Source: Prolixibacteraceae bacterium
GTDB lineage: Bacteria > Bacteroidota > Bacteroidia > Bacteroidales > Prolixibacteraceae
Assembly: GCA_030602265.1 (NCBI GenBank)
Contig: JAUWAB010000038.1
Coordinates: 1 to 38,943 of the forward strand
Length of the DNA stretch: 38,943 nucleotides
Reading direction: 5' to 3'
Notes under the pieces: generated by a model
What the model saw: the letters and a program-made list of their open reading frames with translations, nothing else
Told to the model about the DNA's origin: nothing
The model's database searches: none
Position numbers and translations under genes: made by a program
Shown: in pieces, positions 1 to 7,879 of the stretch
Numbering within the stretch: position 1 is the first letter of the stretch
Layout: every line of letters starts with the position of its first letter

Positions 1-549
1 TTTGCCCATCCTCGCGATTTCACTCCGGTCTGCTCCTCGGAAATCCTCGAACTTGCCCATCGGCAGAAGGAGTTTAAAGACCTCGGGACGCATATCCTCG
101 TCGTTTCGGTCGACCGGATGGCTTCTCACCTGGCCTGGAAAGCCGATTTGGAAGATGTGAGCCTCGGTGGCCGTGAACGGGTAAAAATTGAGTTTCCGCT
201 GGTCGTTGACAGTTCGGCTGTCATTGCCCACCGGTATGGAATGATTGATACCAGATCGACTGGTAATCAAAGCGTCAGAGGGGTGTTCTTTATCGATCCG
301 GAAAATGTTATCCGGGCATTTCAGTTTTATCCGAATGAGGTGGGCCGAAATACCGATGAAATTCTGAGAACCCTCAAAGCTTTGCAGTATCATGCCGCAC
401 ACGATAATATTGTGATTCCGGCCAACTGGCAGCCCGATGATGACGTCATGATTCCCATGCTTACCACCGAAGATAAAGAGGAGTTGAAATCGCCTGATTC
501 AAAGATACACTTCATCAACTGGTATATGATTTTTAAAAAGCACCAATAG
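1..549 (+). CDS. 1-Cys peroxiredoxin (AhpC/TSA, Prx6-like), 5' end missing
   Basis: The frame is open from the first base of the window, so the gene begins upstream and only the last 182 codons are present. The motif HPRDFTPVCSSE is read at the very start; the Cys encoded at 31-33 is the peroxidatic Cys of the peroxiredoxin fold, which reduces hydrogen peroxide and organic hydroperoxides. The later stretches ending in ANWQPDDDVM and a C-terminal extension of about 60 residues are typical of the Prx6/1-Cys subfamily, whose members are usually 210-220 residues, so about 30-40 residues are missing. The ATG at 118 is internal and not a real start. No signal peptide is visible, so the protein is probably cytoplasmic. 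The next gene starts only 24 bases downstream, so the two may share a transcript, although no functional link is evident. Confidence 0.9.
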   Translation, partial: FAHPRDFTPVCSSEILELAHRQKEFKDLGTHILVVSVDRMASHLAWKADLEDVSLGGRERVKIEFPLVVDSSAVIAHRYGMIDTRSTGNQSVRGVFFIDPENVIRAFQFYPNEVGRNTDEILRTLKALQYHAAHDNIVIPANWQPDDDVMIPMLTTEDKEELKSPDSKIHFINWYMIFKKHQ

Positions 550-573
550 CCAAACTTACAAACAGGAAAAACA

Positions 574-3003
574 ATGTTAAAACATAGCTTATTTTTTCTC
601 ATTACACTCTTCTTCTGTTTATCCGCAAATGCCCAAAACGGAAGTTCACAAGTCAGGGGTTTCGTTTTCGGCCCCGGGAATGAACCGGCTTTATATTCAA
701 CTGTCGTACTGCTCAACAAAGATTCAGTGTTGGTTAAAGGTACTTTAAGCCAATTGGACGGATTGTTTCAGCTTGAAAAAGTGGAACCGGGGGATTATTT
801 CCTGCAAATCAGGAATATTGAGTTCAATACCTATACCTCCCGCAGGTTCACGGTAAAACAGGATGACCAGATAAACTTTGAAAACATACTGCTGGTCCCT
901 TCCAATACCCGGATCGACGAGGTGGTTGTCACGGCTCAGAAAGCGCTGATAGAAGTCCATCCCGACAAAATGGTTTTTAATGTCGCCAGCAGCGTCAATG
1001 CTTCGGGAAGCAACGGACTGGAACTGCTCGGAAAAACGCCGGGGGTTCTTCTTGATATGGACAATAACATCATACTGCAGGGCAAAAGCGGAGTCATCAT
1101 CTATATAAATGGCCGTCCTTCGCGGTTATCCGGTCAGGACCTGACCAATCTCCTCCAGGGAATGAGGTCTGACAACATAGAATCGGTGGAGATTATCACC
1201 AACCCCTCTTCGAGATACGATGCGGAAGGCACAGCCGGCATCATCAATATTGTGATGAAAAAGAATATGCGGGCTGGCTTTAACGGAAACATGATTTCCA
1301 GCTTTAACAGGGGCAATTACTCCAGGGGAAGCCTGGGGGCTACGTTTAATTACAATTCCGGCAGGCTGAGCTCAAATTCAGGAATAAGCCTGACCGGCGA
1401 TGATTTCTATGAAAGATTTGACGAACTTGCACAGCAAAGCGGCTATCTGCTTGATAAAGAGATTACGGCAGTAAACAACCGGAAGGGGATTAATTTTAAT
1501 TCAGGACTCGATTATACTTTAACCGAAAAAAGTACCCTCAGCTTCGACGGGCGCTTACTTCTTACCTACCGCGACAACCAACTGAAGAGCATTACCACCA
1601 TCACCGATCTGAGTAATCAGTTGCCGTCGGAAACATTGGTGGCGGAAACCCTGGATGATATACCCTCGCCAAACGTAAACCTTAATCTGAACTACCGGTT
1701 CCTCCCCGACAGTAAATCCAGTTTTTCGGCAGATATCAGTTATGGCAGGTTTTCGAGTGAAAAAGATACCTGGCAACCCAATACCTATTACGCCACCATC
1801 GATAATTCCATTTTAAGGACGGTAAACAGCCAGTTCGATTCGGATACTTATATTGACCTGTGGTCGGGAATGCTGGACTATGAGAACAAGATAGGCCGTT
1901 TTACGCTTTCCACCGGGACAAAATATTCGTATATCAGCACCGATAACCGCCTCGCATTTTACAACATTCTGGAAGGAAAACCTGTGTTTGACATTACCAG
2001 GAGTAACGAATTCACCTATCTGGAGAAAGTTGCGGCACTCTACGCGATAGTGAATGTAAAGCCTGCAACAAAAATCACCCTGAACGCCGGATTAAGGATG
2101 GAAAACACCTCATCCCTGGGTAGTCTGGACAGCACAGTACCCACCGAAGACAGTGAGGTTTCCAGAAATTACACAGATCTGTTTCCCAACATAGCCATTG
2201 CTTACAACGATGATAAAAACCATGCCATCAGTCTGAATTACGGGCGTCGTATTACCCGGCCCAATTACCAGTCGCTGAACCCATTTGAATCCCGCGTCAG
2301 TGAATTATCGGCATGGAAAGGGAATCCCTTCCTGAAACCCAATTACATCACCAATTACCAGGTCACCTACGCTTTTAAACGGAAACTGGTCATAGCCAAT
2401 ACGTACAGCATTACCCGCGACTTTTTTGCCACCATCTTTGAGATCGCCAATGAAAAAGGGAACCGGCTTATTCCCCGGAACATGGACAAAGCCACCAATA
2501 ACGGATTAACGGTGAGTTATCCATACCAGGTTACCAAATGGTGGGAATTTGCATCCTTCTTTGTGTACAACTATTCTACCTTTAAAGGCGACCTGGAAGG
2601 CACCGTGATTGACCTGAAAGCCCATATCTACAATTTCAGGTTTCAGAACAGTATAAAGCTACCCGAGGGAATCCTGATGGAATTAACCTATTATTGGAAC
2701 AGTCCATGGATTTGGAGGGGATCCGTTGAAATAGACAAACATCATGGATTGAATTTTGGCATCCGCAAAGATTTTATGAATAAAAAGCTGTTGGTGCAAC
2801 TTACCGGAAGCGACATATTCAGGACCGGCAGTGATTTCCACTACAAAAGCAACTATGGCGGAATGGTGGTAGATGGTATGGTAACCTTTGACAACCAAAG
2901 ATTTGGGGCCAGCCTTACCTACAATTTTGGCAATCAGCAGGAAAAAACGCGTAAAAGAGGCCGTTCAGCCATTGAAGATGAAATGAGAAGGATAAGTGAT
3001 TAA
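574..3003 (+). CDS. TonB-dependent receptor, outer-membrane beta-barrel family protein
   Basis: An 809-residue outer-membrane protein. Residues 1-20 are a signal peptide ending SANAQ. Residues about 25-110 are a carboxypeptidase-regulatory-like (CarboxypepD_reg) domain, followed by the sequence IDEVVVTAQ, which resembles the region just before the plug. The plug domain spans about 120-230, with GVIIYINGRPSRLSG and EIITNPSSRYDAEGTAGI as landmarks. The rest is a beta-barrel of the OMP_b-brl_3 type, rich in alternating aromatic residues. This family is common in Bacteroidota and takes up siderophores, peptides or other large ligands using TonB energy; the substrate cannot be read from sequence. 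It is not next to a SusD gene, so it is not a polysaccharide-utilisation SusC. It ends in a basic tail (KTRKRGRSAIEDEMRR), which is unusual because barrels often end in an aromatic residue. Confidence 0.9.
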   Translation: MLKHSLFFLITLFFCLSANAQNGSSQVRGFVFGPGNEPALYSTVVLLNKDSVLVKGTLSQLDGLFQLEKVEPGDYFLQIRNIEFNTYTSRRFTVKQDDQINFENILLVPSNTRIDEVVVTAQKALIEVHPDKMVFNVASSVNASGSNGLELLGKTPGVLLDMDNNIILQGKSGVIIYINGRPSRLSGQDLTNLLQGMRSDNIESVEIITNPSSRYDAEGTAGIINIVMKKNMRAGFNGNMISSFNRGNYSRGSLGATFNYNSGRLSSNSGISLTGDDFYERFDELAQQSGYLLDKEITAVNNRKGINFNSGLDYTLTEKSTLSFDGRLLLTYRDNQLKSITTITDLSNQLPSETLVAETLDDIPSPNVNLNLNYRFLPDSKSSFSADISYGRFSSEKDTWQPNTYYATIDNSILRTVNSQFDSDTYIDLWSGMLDYENKIGRFTLSTGTKYSYISTDNRLAFYNILEGKPVFDITRSNEFTYLEKVAALYAIVNVKPATKITLNAGLRMENTSSLGSLDSTVPTEDSEVSRNYTDLFPNIAIAYNDDKNHAISLNYGRRITRPNYQSLNPFESRVSELSAWKGNPFLKPNYITNYQVTYAFKRKLVIANTYSITRDFFATIFEIANEKGNRLIPRNMDKATNNGLTVSYPYQVTKWWEFASFFVYNYSTFKGDLEGTVIDLKAHIYNFRFQNSIKLPEGILMELTYYWNSPWIWRGSVEIDKHHGLNFGIRKDFMNKKLLVQLTGSDIFRTGSDFHYKSNYGGMVVDGMVTFDNQRFGASLTYNFGNQQEKTRKRGRSAIEDEMRRISD

Positions 3004-3065
3004 TACAAAACTGTCTATTTTGGTTGGAAACGACCATCAACCGACTATTATGGAATTTTAACGAC

Positions 3066-3101
3066 GCAGGTATAAATTTTAATACCTTTGGTGCAACCTG
3101 C
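3066..3101. terminator. Possible bidirectional terminator between convergent genes
   Basis: GCAGGT (3066-3071) is complementary to ACCTGC (3096-3101), and an alternative inner hairpin pairs GGTAT (3069-3073) with ATACC (3082-3086). The region lies between the end of the receptor gene and the end of the Crp/Fnr gene, which converge here. There is no clean U-tract, so the call rests on position and pairing only. Confidence 0.35.
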
Positions 3102-3127
3102 ATCTTTAAAATATTGAGATATTGGTA

Positions 3128-3829
3128 TCACCCCTTGAAACTGATCATTTCCAGTCTGGGATAGTCAAGGATTTCAATAGTATCATTATGAACATTTATC
3201 AAACCGTCATTTTTAAATTTGGTCAGACTGCGTGCCACACTTTCAATGGTCATACCGGTAAGTTCTGCCAAATCCTTCCGGGATAATTGCAGGGAAAAGC
3301 AGTTGGATTTATAAATACGGTTCGACAGACAAAGGAGTACGTCAGCAAAGCGGCCATATGTTTGTTTTTTTGTCAGACAGAAAAACCTTCCGCTAACGAT
3401 GATCATTTGTTCAGCCAATAATGCTACCAGTTTGCTGGCAAATATGGAGTTGGAAGCCATAAGCTGTTTTATGGCATTGATTTCAATCATACTCAGTCTG
3501 GAATCGATATATGCCTGCGCTGAACTAAACCTCATCTGGTTGCCTTCGCACAGTGAAGAAAGGCCAATGATGGTTACAGGGGAAAATATCTGAAGAATAA
3601 GATTCTCACCTATTCCTTCAATATAAGTTTTTATCAAACCCTCCTGCAGAACCATAATATTCCCGGCAAATGATCCCTGTTTAAAAACCACTTCACCTTT
3701 GCTATAGTATACATCAGCCATTCTGGTATAGAGAAAATCAAGCTCATCAGGGGTTAGCATACTGAAACAATCAGACTTATTAAACTCAAGAGCACAACTG
3801 CTTCTAACTACTTTCTGAGTTTGTATCAT
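3128..3829 (-). CDS. Crp/Fnr family transcriptional regulator
   Basis: A 233-residue cytoplasmic protein with the two-domain Crp/Fnr layout. Residues about 25-125 form a cyclic-nucleotide-binding-like beta-roll (KGEVVFKQGSFAGNIMVLQEG). A dimerisation helix follows, and a winged helix-turn-helix covers about 180-215 (LSRKDLAELTGMTIESVARS). The recognition helix keeps the Glu-x-x-x-Arg pair (E196 and R200) that in Crp and Fnr contacts TGA half-sites; the Ser of Fnr is Ala here. The N-terminal region has Cys12 and Cys21 but not the full Cys spacing of the Fnr iron-sulfur cluster, so the signal sensed is unknown. The gene is divergent from the octaheme cytochrome cluster, with several TTGAT half-sites between them, so it is the likely regulator of that cluster. 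Confidence 0.88.
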   Translation of the reverse strand: MIQTQKVVRSSCALEFNKSDCFSMLTPDELDFLYTRMADVYYSKGEVVFKQGSFAGNIMVLQEGLIKTYIEGIGENLILQIFSPVTIIGLSSLCEGNQMRFSSAQAYIDSRLSMIEINAIKQLMASNSIFASKLVALLAEQMIIVSGRFFCLTKKQTYGRFADVLLCLSNRIYKSNCFSLQLSRKDLAELTGMTIESVARSLTKFKNDGLINVHNDTIEILDYPRLEMISFKG

Positions 3830-3882
3830 TTCTTCATCGTTTATTTTCTAGGTTGGAAAATCATGATAAAAATAACAAATTT

Positions 3883-3935
3883 TTGATCTTTCCAAATCAA
3901 ATGATTATTTGATTTTCCAGGCATCAGTCCTTGAT
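3883..3935. promoter_or_regulatory. Candidate Crp/Fnr operator region with perfect palindrome
   Basis: Within 53 bases there are four TTGAT half-sites: 3883-3887, 3896-3900 on the other strand, 3909-3913 and 3931-3935. A perfect inverted repeat with 9-base arms, AAATCAAAT at 3894-3902 and ATTTGATTT at 3907-3915, is separated by four bases. The region lies between the divergent Crp/Fnr gene and the octaheme cytochrome gene. TTGAT is the Fnr half-site, but the spacing here (8 bases between the facing half-sites) differs from the E. coli N4 spacing, so binding by the neighbouring regulator is inferred. The region is very AT-rich, which raises the chance of accidental dyads. A possible -7 element TAATTTTG is at 3977-3984. 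Confidence 0.45.
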
Positions 3936-4052
3936 TTCGAAACCACACCAAATCAGGACAGGCTTCCACCATTTAATAATTTTGAACCGTCTGATAGTTC
4001 AATCTTTAATCCCGGAATTTACCGGGAGTGTAAAAACCGAAACTTATTCGAA

Positions 4053-5651
4053 ATGAAGAATTTTATTGAAAAACCTGTTACTCTTTTTCTGGTCCTGGTA
4101 ATGCCGCTGGTGGTATTATACTTCACCATACGCACAGGGCTCCACAAGGATGAAGTCAAACCTCTGGAATATGCAACCAGGGCAACCATTCCTGCCAAGG
4201 TTGATCACGCACAGTTTGCCATTCTTCAACAGGAATTCGTTAATCCGAGGGATGTTACAGCGGCATGTCTTTCATGTCACAATCAGCGCGATGATGAATT
4301 AATGGTCAGTTCGCACTGGACATGGGAAAGGGAAGCTGATATCCCCGGCAGGGGCAAAGTGACTATCGGCAAGAAAAACCTGCACAACAATTTTTGTACA
4401 GCCGCAGAAGGGAATAATGGATCGTGCATGCGTTGCCATATAGGTTATGGCTGGGCAGACAAATCCTTTGACTTTAATGACCCTAACAATATTGACTGCC
4501 TGGTTTGTCATGACAAAACAGATACCTATAAAAAGATAAAGGGAGGAGCCGGATGGCCTGCAACGGCAGAAAACGCAACCAAGGAGTTTCCTGTTCCGGA
4601 CTACAATTTTGTTGCACAGAACGTAGGGTTTCCCGACCGCGATAATTGCGGAGTATGTCATTTTTATGGCGGTGGGGGAAACAATGTAAAGCATGGCGAT
4701 CTCGAGGAAGCCTTGTTCAGTACCACCAGGAACATTGATGTACACATGGGTACCGATGGCCCAAATATGGCATGCGTCGACTGTCATAAGACAGAACGCC
4801 ACAATATTAAAGGTCGCGCATATTCGGTTTCTTCTGAAAATACCAACCGGGTAAGCTGTGAAAACTGTCACGGCGATGCACCACATAACGATATTGTCCT
4901 TGACCGCCACAACCACAAGCTGGCCTGCCAGACCTGTCATATACCGGTATATGCCAAAGTCAACGGCACCGTCATGTACTGGGACTGGTCCAAGGCCGGA
5001 AGAAGGGATGATAACGGAAATCCCATAACAGAATATGATGCCGATCACAATTACAGTTACCTTTCCATCAAAGGTAAATTCGTTTACGACAATATGGTTA
5101 AGCCTGATTATAAATGGTTTAACGGAACCGCCGATCATTTTCTCAACGAAGACACCATCTCAAGCGAACCAGTACAGATCAACACCCTGTTCGGGAGCTA
5201 TTCCGACCCGGATGCCAAAATCTGGCCGGTCAAAATCCACAGGGGCAAACAACCATATGATCCGGTACTTAAGCACCTGCTTTCTGTAAAACTATATGCC
5301 AAAGGTAAAGGAGAAGACGCCTTTTGGGAAGACCTGGACTGGGATTCGGCAATCAGGGCAGGTATGGAATACAATGAACGGGAATGGAGCGGGGAATATG
5401 ACTTTATTTCCACCGAAGTTTACTGGCCATTAAACCATATGGTTAGTCCGAAAGAAGAGACCCTGACCTGTACGGACTGCCATACCAGGAGTGAGAAAGG
5501 CCGGCTTGCCTCACTGCGCGATTTCTACCTGCCAGGACGCGACTATGCCAGGGCAGCAGACTATAGCGGGATAGGTATCATCCTGTTATCATTAGTCGGA
5601 ATTATAGGACACGCAGCAATGCGCATCATCGCTTTCATAAGAAACAAATAA
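4053..5651 (+). CDS. Membrane-anchored octaheme c-type cytochrome, tetrathionate reductase family
   Basis: A 532-residue multihaem cytochrome. Eight CXXCH haem-binding motifs are read, with the first Cys at residues 72, 125, 149, 199, 241, 269, 292 and 473. The block KKNLHNNFC followed by CMRCHIGYGW (about 107-135) is characteristic of the octaheme tetrathionate reductase (OTR) family, in which one haem carries a Lys ligand and forms the active site. OTR of Shewanella reduces tetrathionate and also nitrite and hydroxylamine in vitro, so the natural substrate is uncertain. A hydrophobic helix lies near each end (about 11-27 and 506-527), so the haem domain would sit in the periplasm anchored at both ends. 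I chose the ATG at 4053 because upstream codons (from a TTG at 3909) overlap the operator region and lack family features. Next gene: a membrane cytochrome b, the likely electron donor from the quinol pool. Confidence 0.88.
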   Translation: MKNFIEKPVTLFLVLVMPLVVLYFTIRTGLHKDEVKPLEYATRATIPAKVDHAQFAILQQEFVNPRDVTAACLSCHNQRDDELMVSSHWTWEREADIPGRGKVTIGKKNLHNNFCTAAEGNNGSCMRCHIGYGWADKSFDFNDPNNIDCLVCHDKTDTYKKIKGGAGWPATAENATKEFPVPDYNFVAQNVGFPDRDNCGVCHFYGGGGNNVKHGDLEEALFSTTRNIDVHMGTDGPNMACVDCHKTERHNIKGRAYSVSSENTNRVSCENCHGDAPHNDIVLDRHNHKLACQTCHIPVYAKVNGTVMYWDWSKAGRRDDNGNPITEYDADHNYSYLSIKGKFVYDNMVKPDYKWFNGTADHFLNEDTISSEPVQINTLFGSYSDPDAKIWPVKIHRGKQPYDPVLKHLLSVKLYAKGKGEDAFWEDLDWDSAIRAGMEYNEREWSGEYDFISTEVYWPLNHMVSPKEETLTCTDCHTRSEKGRLASLRDFYLPGRDYARAADYSGIGIILLSLVGIIGHAAMRIIAFIRNK

Positions 5652-5747
5652 ACCTGAGAGTTTCCATAGTTGAAGATACACTAAACAGTATAAAAAGTTC
5701 AAAACTGGAAGTTCCATTTCACCAATTAAAACAAGGCAAAATTATAT

Positions 5748-6368
5748 ATGAGAAAGACAAGAATATTTACACGATTTGAGCGCTTCTGGCACTGGACACA
5801 AATGGCGCTTGTTTTGCTGCTGACCTTAACCGGATTTGAGATTCACGGAAACTACGAAATGTTTGGATACGAAAACTCAGTCAGGATGCACAACTCCTCT
5901 GCATGGACTTTCATCGGGCTTGGTGTGATCTCCATTTTTTACATGATAATTTCCCGGTTGTACAAAAACTTCATACCCACCCGGAATAATCTTAAAGAGC
6001 AGATACTTTACTATACATCAGGTATCTTTAAAAATGAAACGCACCTCACGACAAAAACGCTGTACAACAAGCTCAACCCTTTGCAAAGGATAGTTTACGG
6101 CGGTTTGCTCATTATTGTATTCCCGGTACAGATTCTCACCGGACTGATTTATCTGTATTATCATTACCCGCAAAATCCTGTTGACGTTGCCGGCCTGAGA
6201 ATCGCTGCCGTAGCGCACACGCTCGGGGCTTTCCTGATGGTAGCTTTTATACTGGTACATATCTATATGACAACAACCGGCGAAAAAATTACCACCAACA
6301 TCAGATCCATGATTACCGGATTTGAAGAAAACCAGGAATCTGAAATTATTGAAGATAAAAAACAATAA
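5748..6368 (+). CDS. Di-haem cytochrome b (cytochrome b561 / FdnI-like membrane subunit)
   Basis: A 206-residue inner-membrane protein with four hydrophobic helices (about 17-31, 52-69, 115-135 and 152-174). The N-terminal motif RFERFWHWTQ (His15) and later His48, His157 and His171 match the haem-ligand pattern of the cytochrome b subunits of formate dehydrogenase-N, hydrogenases and related quinol-linked complexes. Such subunits exchange electrons between menaquinone and a periplasmic redox partner. It lies 96 bases after the octaheme cytochrome gene and 13 bases before the rhodanese lipoprotein gene, so it most likely passes electrons from quinol to the octaheme protein. The charged C-terminus (EENQESEIIEDKKQ) should face the cytoplasm. 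The family call is firm; the partner assignment is inferred from gene order. Confidence 0.82.
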   Translation: MRKTRIFTRFERFWHWTQMALVLLLTLTGFEIHGNYEMFGYENSVRMHNSSAWTFIGLGVISIFYMIISRLYKNFIPTRNNLKEQILYYTSGIFKNETHLTTKTLYNKLNPLQRIVYGGLLIIVFPVQILTGLIYLYYHYPQNPVDVAGLRIAAVAHTLGAFLMVAFILVHIYMTTTGEKITTNIRSMITGFEENQESEIIEDKKQ

Positions 6369-6381
6369 AAAATTGCATCAT

Positions 6382-6888
6382 ATGAGAAAACTGATAGTCT
6401 ATTTGCTGGCCTGCATTTTAATGGTTTCCTGCAACTCGGGAAAAGAATTTGAAAATGCCGACGAAATGGTAAACCTTGCTCTTAAGAGCGTTAAACTAAT
6501 TTCTCCCGAACAATTGGAAGAGCTTATGAAAGGGGAAGAAATCTACACCCTGGTGGATGTCAGGCAAGAAGTTGAACACTACTATGGGTATATTCCCGGA
6601 TCTGTGGTAATTCCAAGAGGAAGTCTTGAATTCAATATAGGTGATGATGAATTCTGGGACCATGTAGGGCTTTATAAACCCGAAAAGAATGAAAAAATCA
6701 TTGTTTACTGCAAAAAAGGGCAGCGGGGGATTCTGGCTGCTGAAACCCTTACAAAGCTGGGATATACGAATGTGTTAGCCCTTGATGGCGGCTGGAAAGC
6801 GTGGGAAGTCAAATATCCCGACATTTTTGAAAAAGATCTCGACAAACTCGGCGGCGGCGGTGCATCTGCCCCAACCGGAGGATGTTGA
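6382..6888 (+). CDS. Single-domain rhodanese lipoprotein with Gly-rich C-terminal Cys tail
   Basis: A 168-residue exported protein. Residues 1-16 form a lipoprotein signal with lipidation Cys17 (LMVSC). The rhodanese domain covers about 40-145: LVDVRQEVEHYYGYIPGS is the N-terminal landmark, and the active-site loop CKKGQRG has the catalytic Cys110 that carries persulfide sulfur. LDGGWKAW closes the fold. The last 12 residues are GGGGASAPTGGC, a flexible tail whose final residue is Cys168. This is unusual for a plain rhodanese and recalls the C-terminal Cys arm of the sulfur carrier SoxY (GGCGG), although no SoxY domain is present. I moved the start to the ATG at 6382, because it opens a proper lipoprotein signal and follows the cytochrome b stop by 13 bases; the longer frame would overlap that gene. 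Confidence 0.85.
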   Translation: MRKLIVYLLACILMVSCNSGKEFENADEMVNLALKSVKLISPEQLEELMKGEEIYTLVDVRQEVEHYYGYIPGSVVIPRGSLEFNIGDDEFWDHVGLYKPEKNEKIIVYCKKGQRGILAAETLTKLGYTNVLALDGGWKAWEVKYPDIFEKDLDKLGGGGASAPTGGC

Positions 6889-6926
6889 TCCTGAATATTA
6901 TCATTAACATTTAAAACCTTGAAAAA

Positions 6927-7871
6927 ATGAAAAAACTATCACTCTATCTGCTAATTCTCTTCTTAATACCTACTTTCTTGCTTACAGGTTGTAAAGAAGA
7001 CAACGAAGTTGAATTTGACGGGCAAAAGGCACTTACAGAATACCTTGTGGCGCAGAATCTCGACCTCAACAAAATTCTGGAAAACTTTGTGGTTGACTCC
7101 AGGCTTACCGGCGACGTAAGCAGTTTCTATATTCTCGACATACGTACTGCCGCTGAATATGCACAGGGACGTATTGCAGGATCAACCAGGATTGACTTTG
7201 CCAACCTGCTGACTGAAGCAGCCAAAGCAACTAAACCCATTCTGGTAGTGTGCAAAACCGGTCAAACTGCAACCTTTGCCGTTTCACTGCTCCGTCTGTC
7301 GGGTTATGATGCCAAAGCGCTGAAATGGGGTATGGCCGGATGGAATAAAGATCTGGATACCTGGACCCCGAATATTGGGAATATTTCAGTCGGGCACGCA
7401 AACTGGAATAAAGAAGCCGCTCCTGCCAATGTAACCAATTTAGCTCCGAAATTTACAAGCACAGATACAAATCCGGCCAATATCCTGAAAGCCAGAGTAG
7501 CAGCTGTAGTTGCAGAAGGATTTAAATCTGTCACTCCCGAAGATGTACTGAGCAATCCAGGCAACTACTTCATAAACAACTACTTCCCGGAAGCTGATTA
7601 TCTGAATTTCGGTCACATAAAAGGTGCTTACCGTATACAGCCCATGCTTGTAGGTGCAGGTCAGGTCAACTTCCTGGATCCAAAGAAAAAAATTGTAACC
7701 TATTGCTATACCGGTCAGACTTCGGGAGCGATTACCGCCTATCTCCGTGTATTGGGATATGATGCAGTTAGTATGCTCTGGGGAATGAACAAGTTGCATA
7801 ATGCCAGCACTGCCTGGACTTCAAACAAATGGGCTGCCGACATGGCCAAATCAAATCCTGTATCAAAATAA
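6927..7871 (+). CDS. Double rhodanese-domain lipoprotein
   Basis: A 314-residue exported lipoprotein with signal residues 1-21 and lipidation Cys22 (LLTGC). Two rhodanese-like domains are visible. The first (about 60-145) has LDIRTAAEYAQGRIAGS and an active loop CKTGQTA with Cys109. The second (about 195-295) has GHIKGAYRI and an active loop CYTGQTS with Cys260. Both Cys residues are kept and the two loops share the pattern CxTGQT, so an internal duplication with two working sites is likely. This differs from classical tandem thiosulfate sulfurtransferases, where only the C-terminal domain has the Cys. Its job is probably to accept or pass sulfane sulfur in the periplasm next to the octaheme cytochrome. 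The porin gene follows after only 8 bases. Confidence 0.85.
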   Translation: MKKLSLYLLILFLIPTFLLTGCKEDNEVEFDGQKALTEYLVAQNLDLNKILENFVVDSRLTGDVSSFYILDIRTAAEYAQGRIAGSTRIDFANLLTEAAKATKPILVVCKTGQTATFAVSLLRLSGYDAKALKWGMAGWNKDLDTWTPNIGNISVGHANWNKEAAPANVTNLAPKFTSTDTNPANILKARVAAVVAEGFKSVTPEDVLSNPGNYFINNYFPEADYLNFGHIKGAYRIQPMLVGAGQVNFLDPKKKIVTYCYTGQTSGAITAYLRVLGYDAVSMLWGMNKLHNASTAWTSNKWAADMAKSNPVSK

Positions 7872-7879
7872 TAAAAAGA

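Noticed and set aside
3909-4052. Upstream extension of the octaheme gene to a TTG at 3909
   Set aside because: The added 48 residues contain no family feature and start within a palindromic operator; the ATG at 4053 opens the hydrophobic N-terminal helix.
4299-5138. A 279-codon open frame on the minus strand inside the octaheme gene
   Set aside because: It is the antisense shadow of a strongly supported gene with eight haem motifs, and its translation has no recognisable domain.
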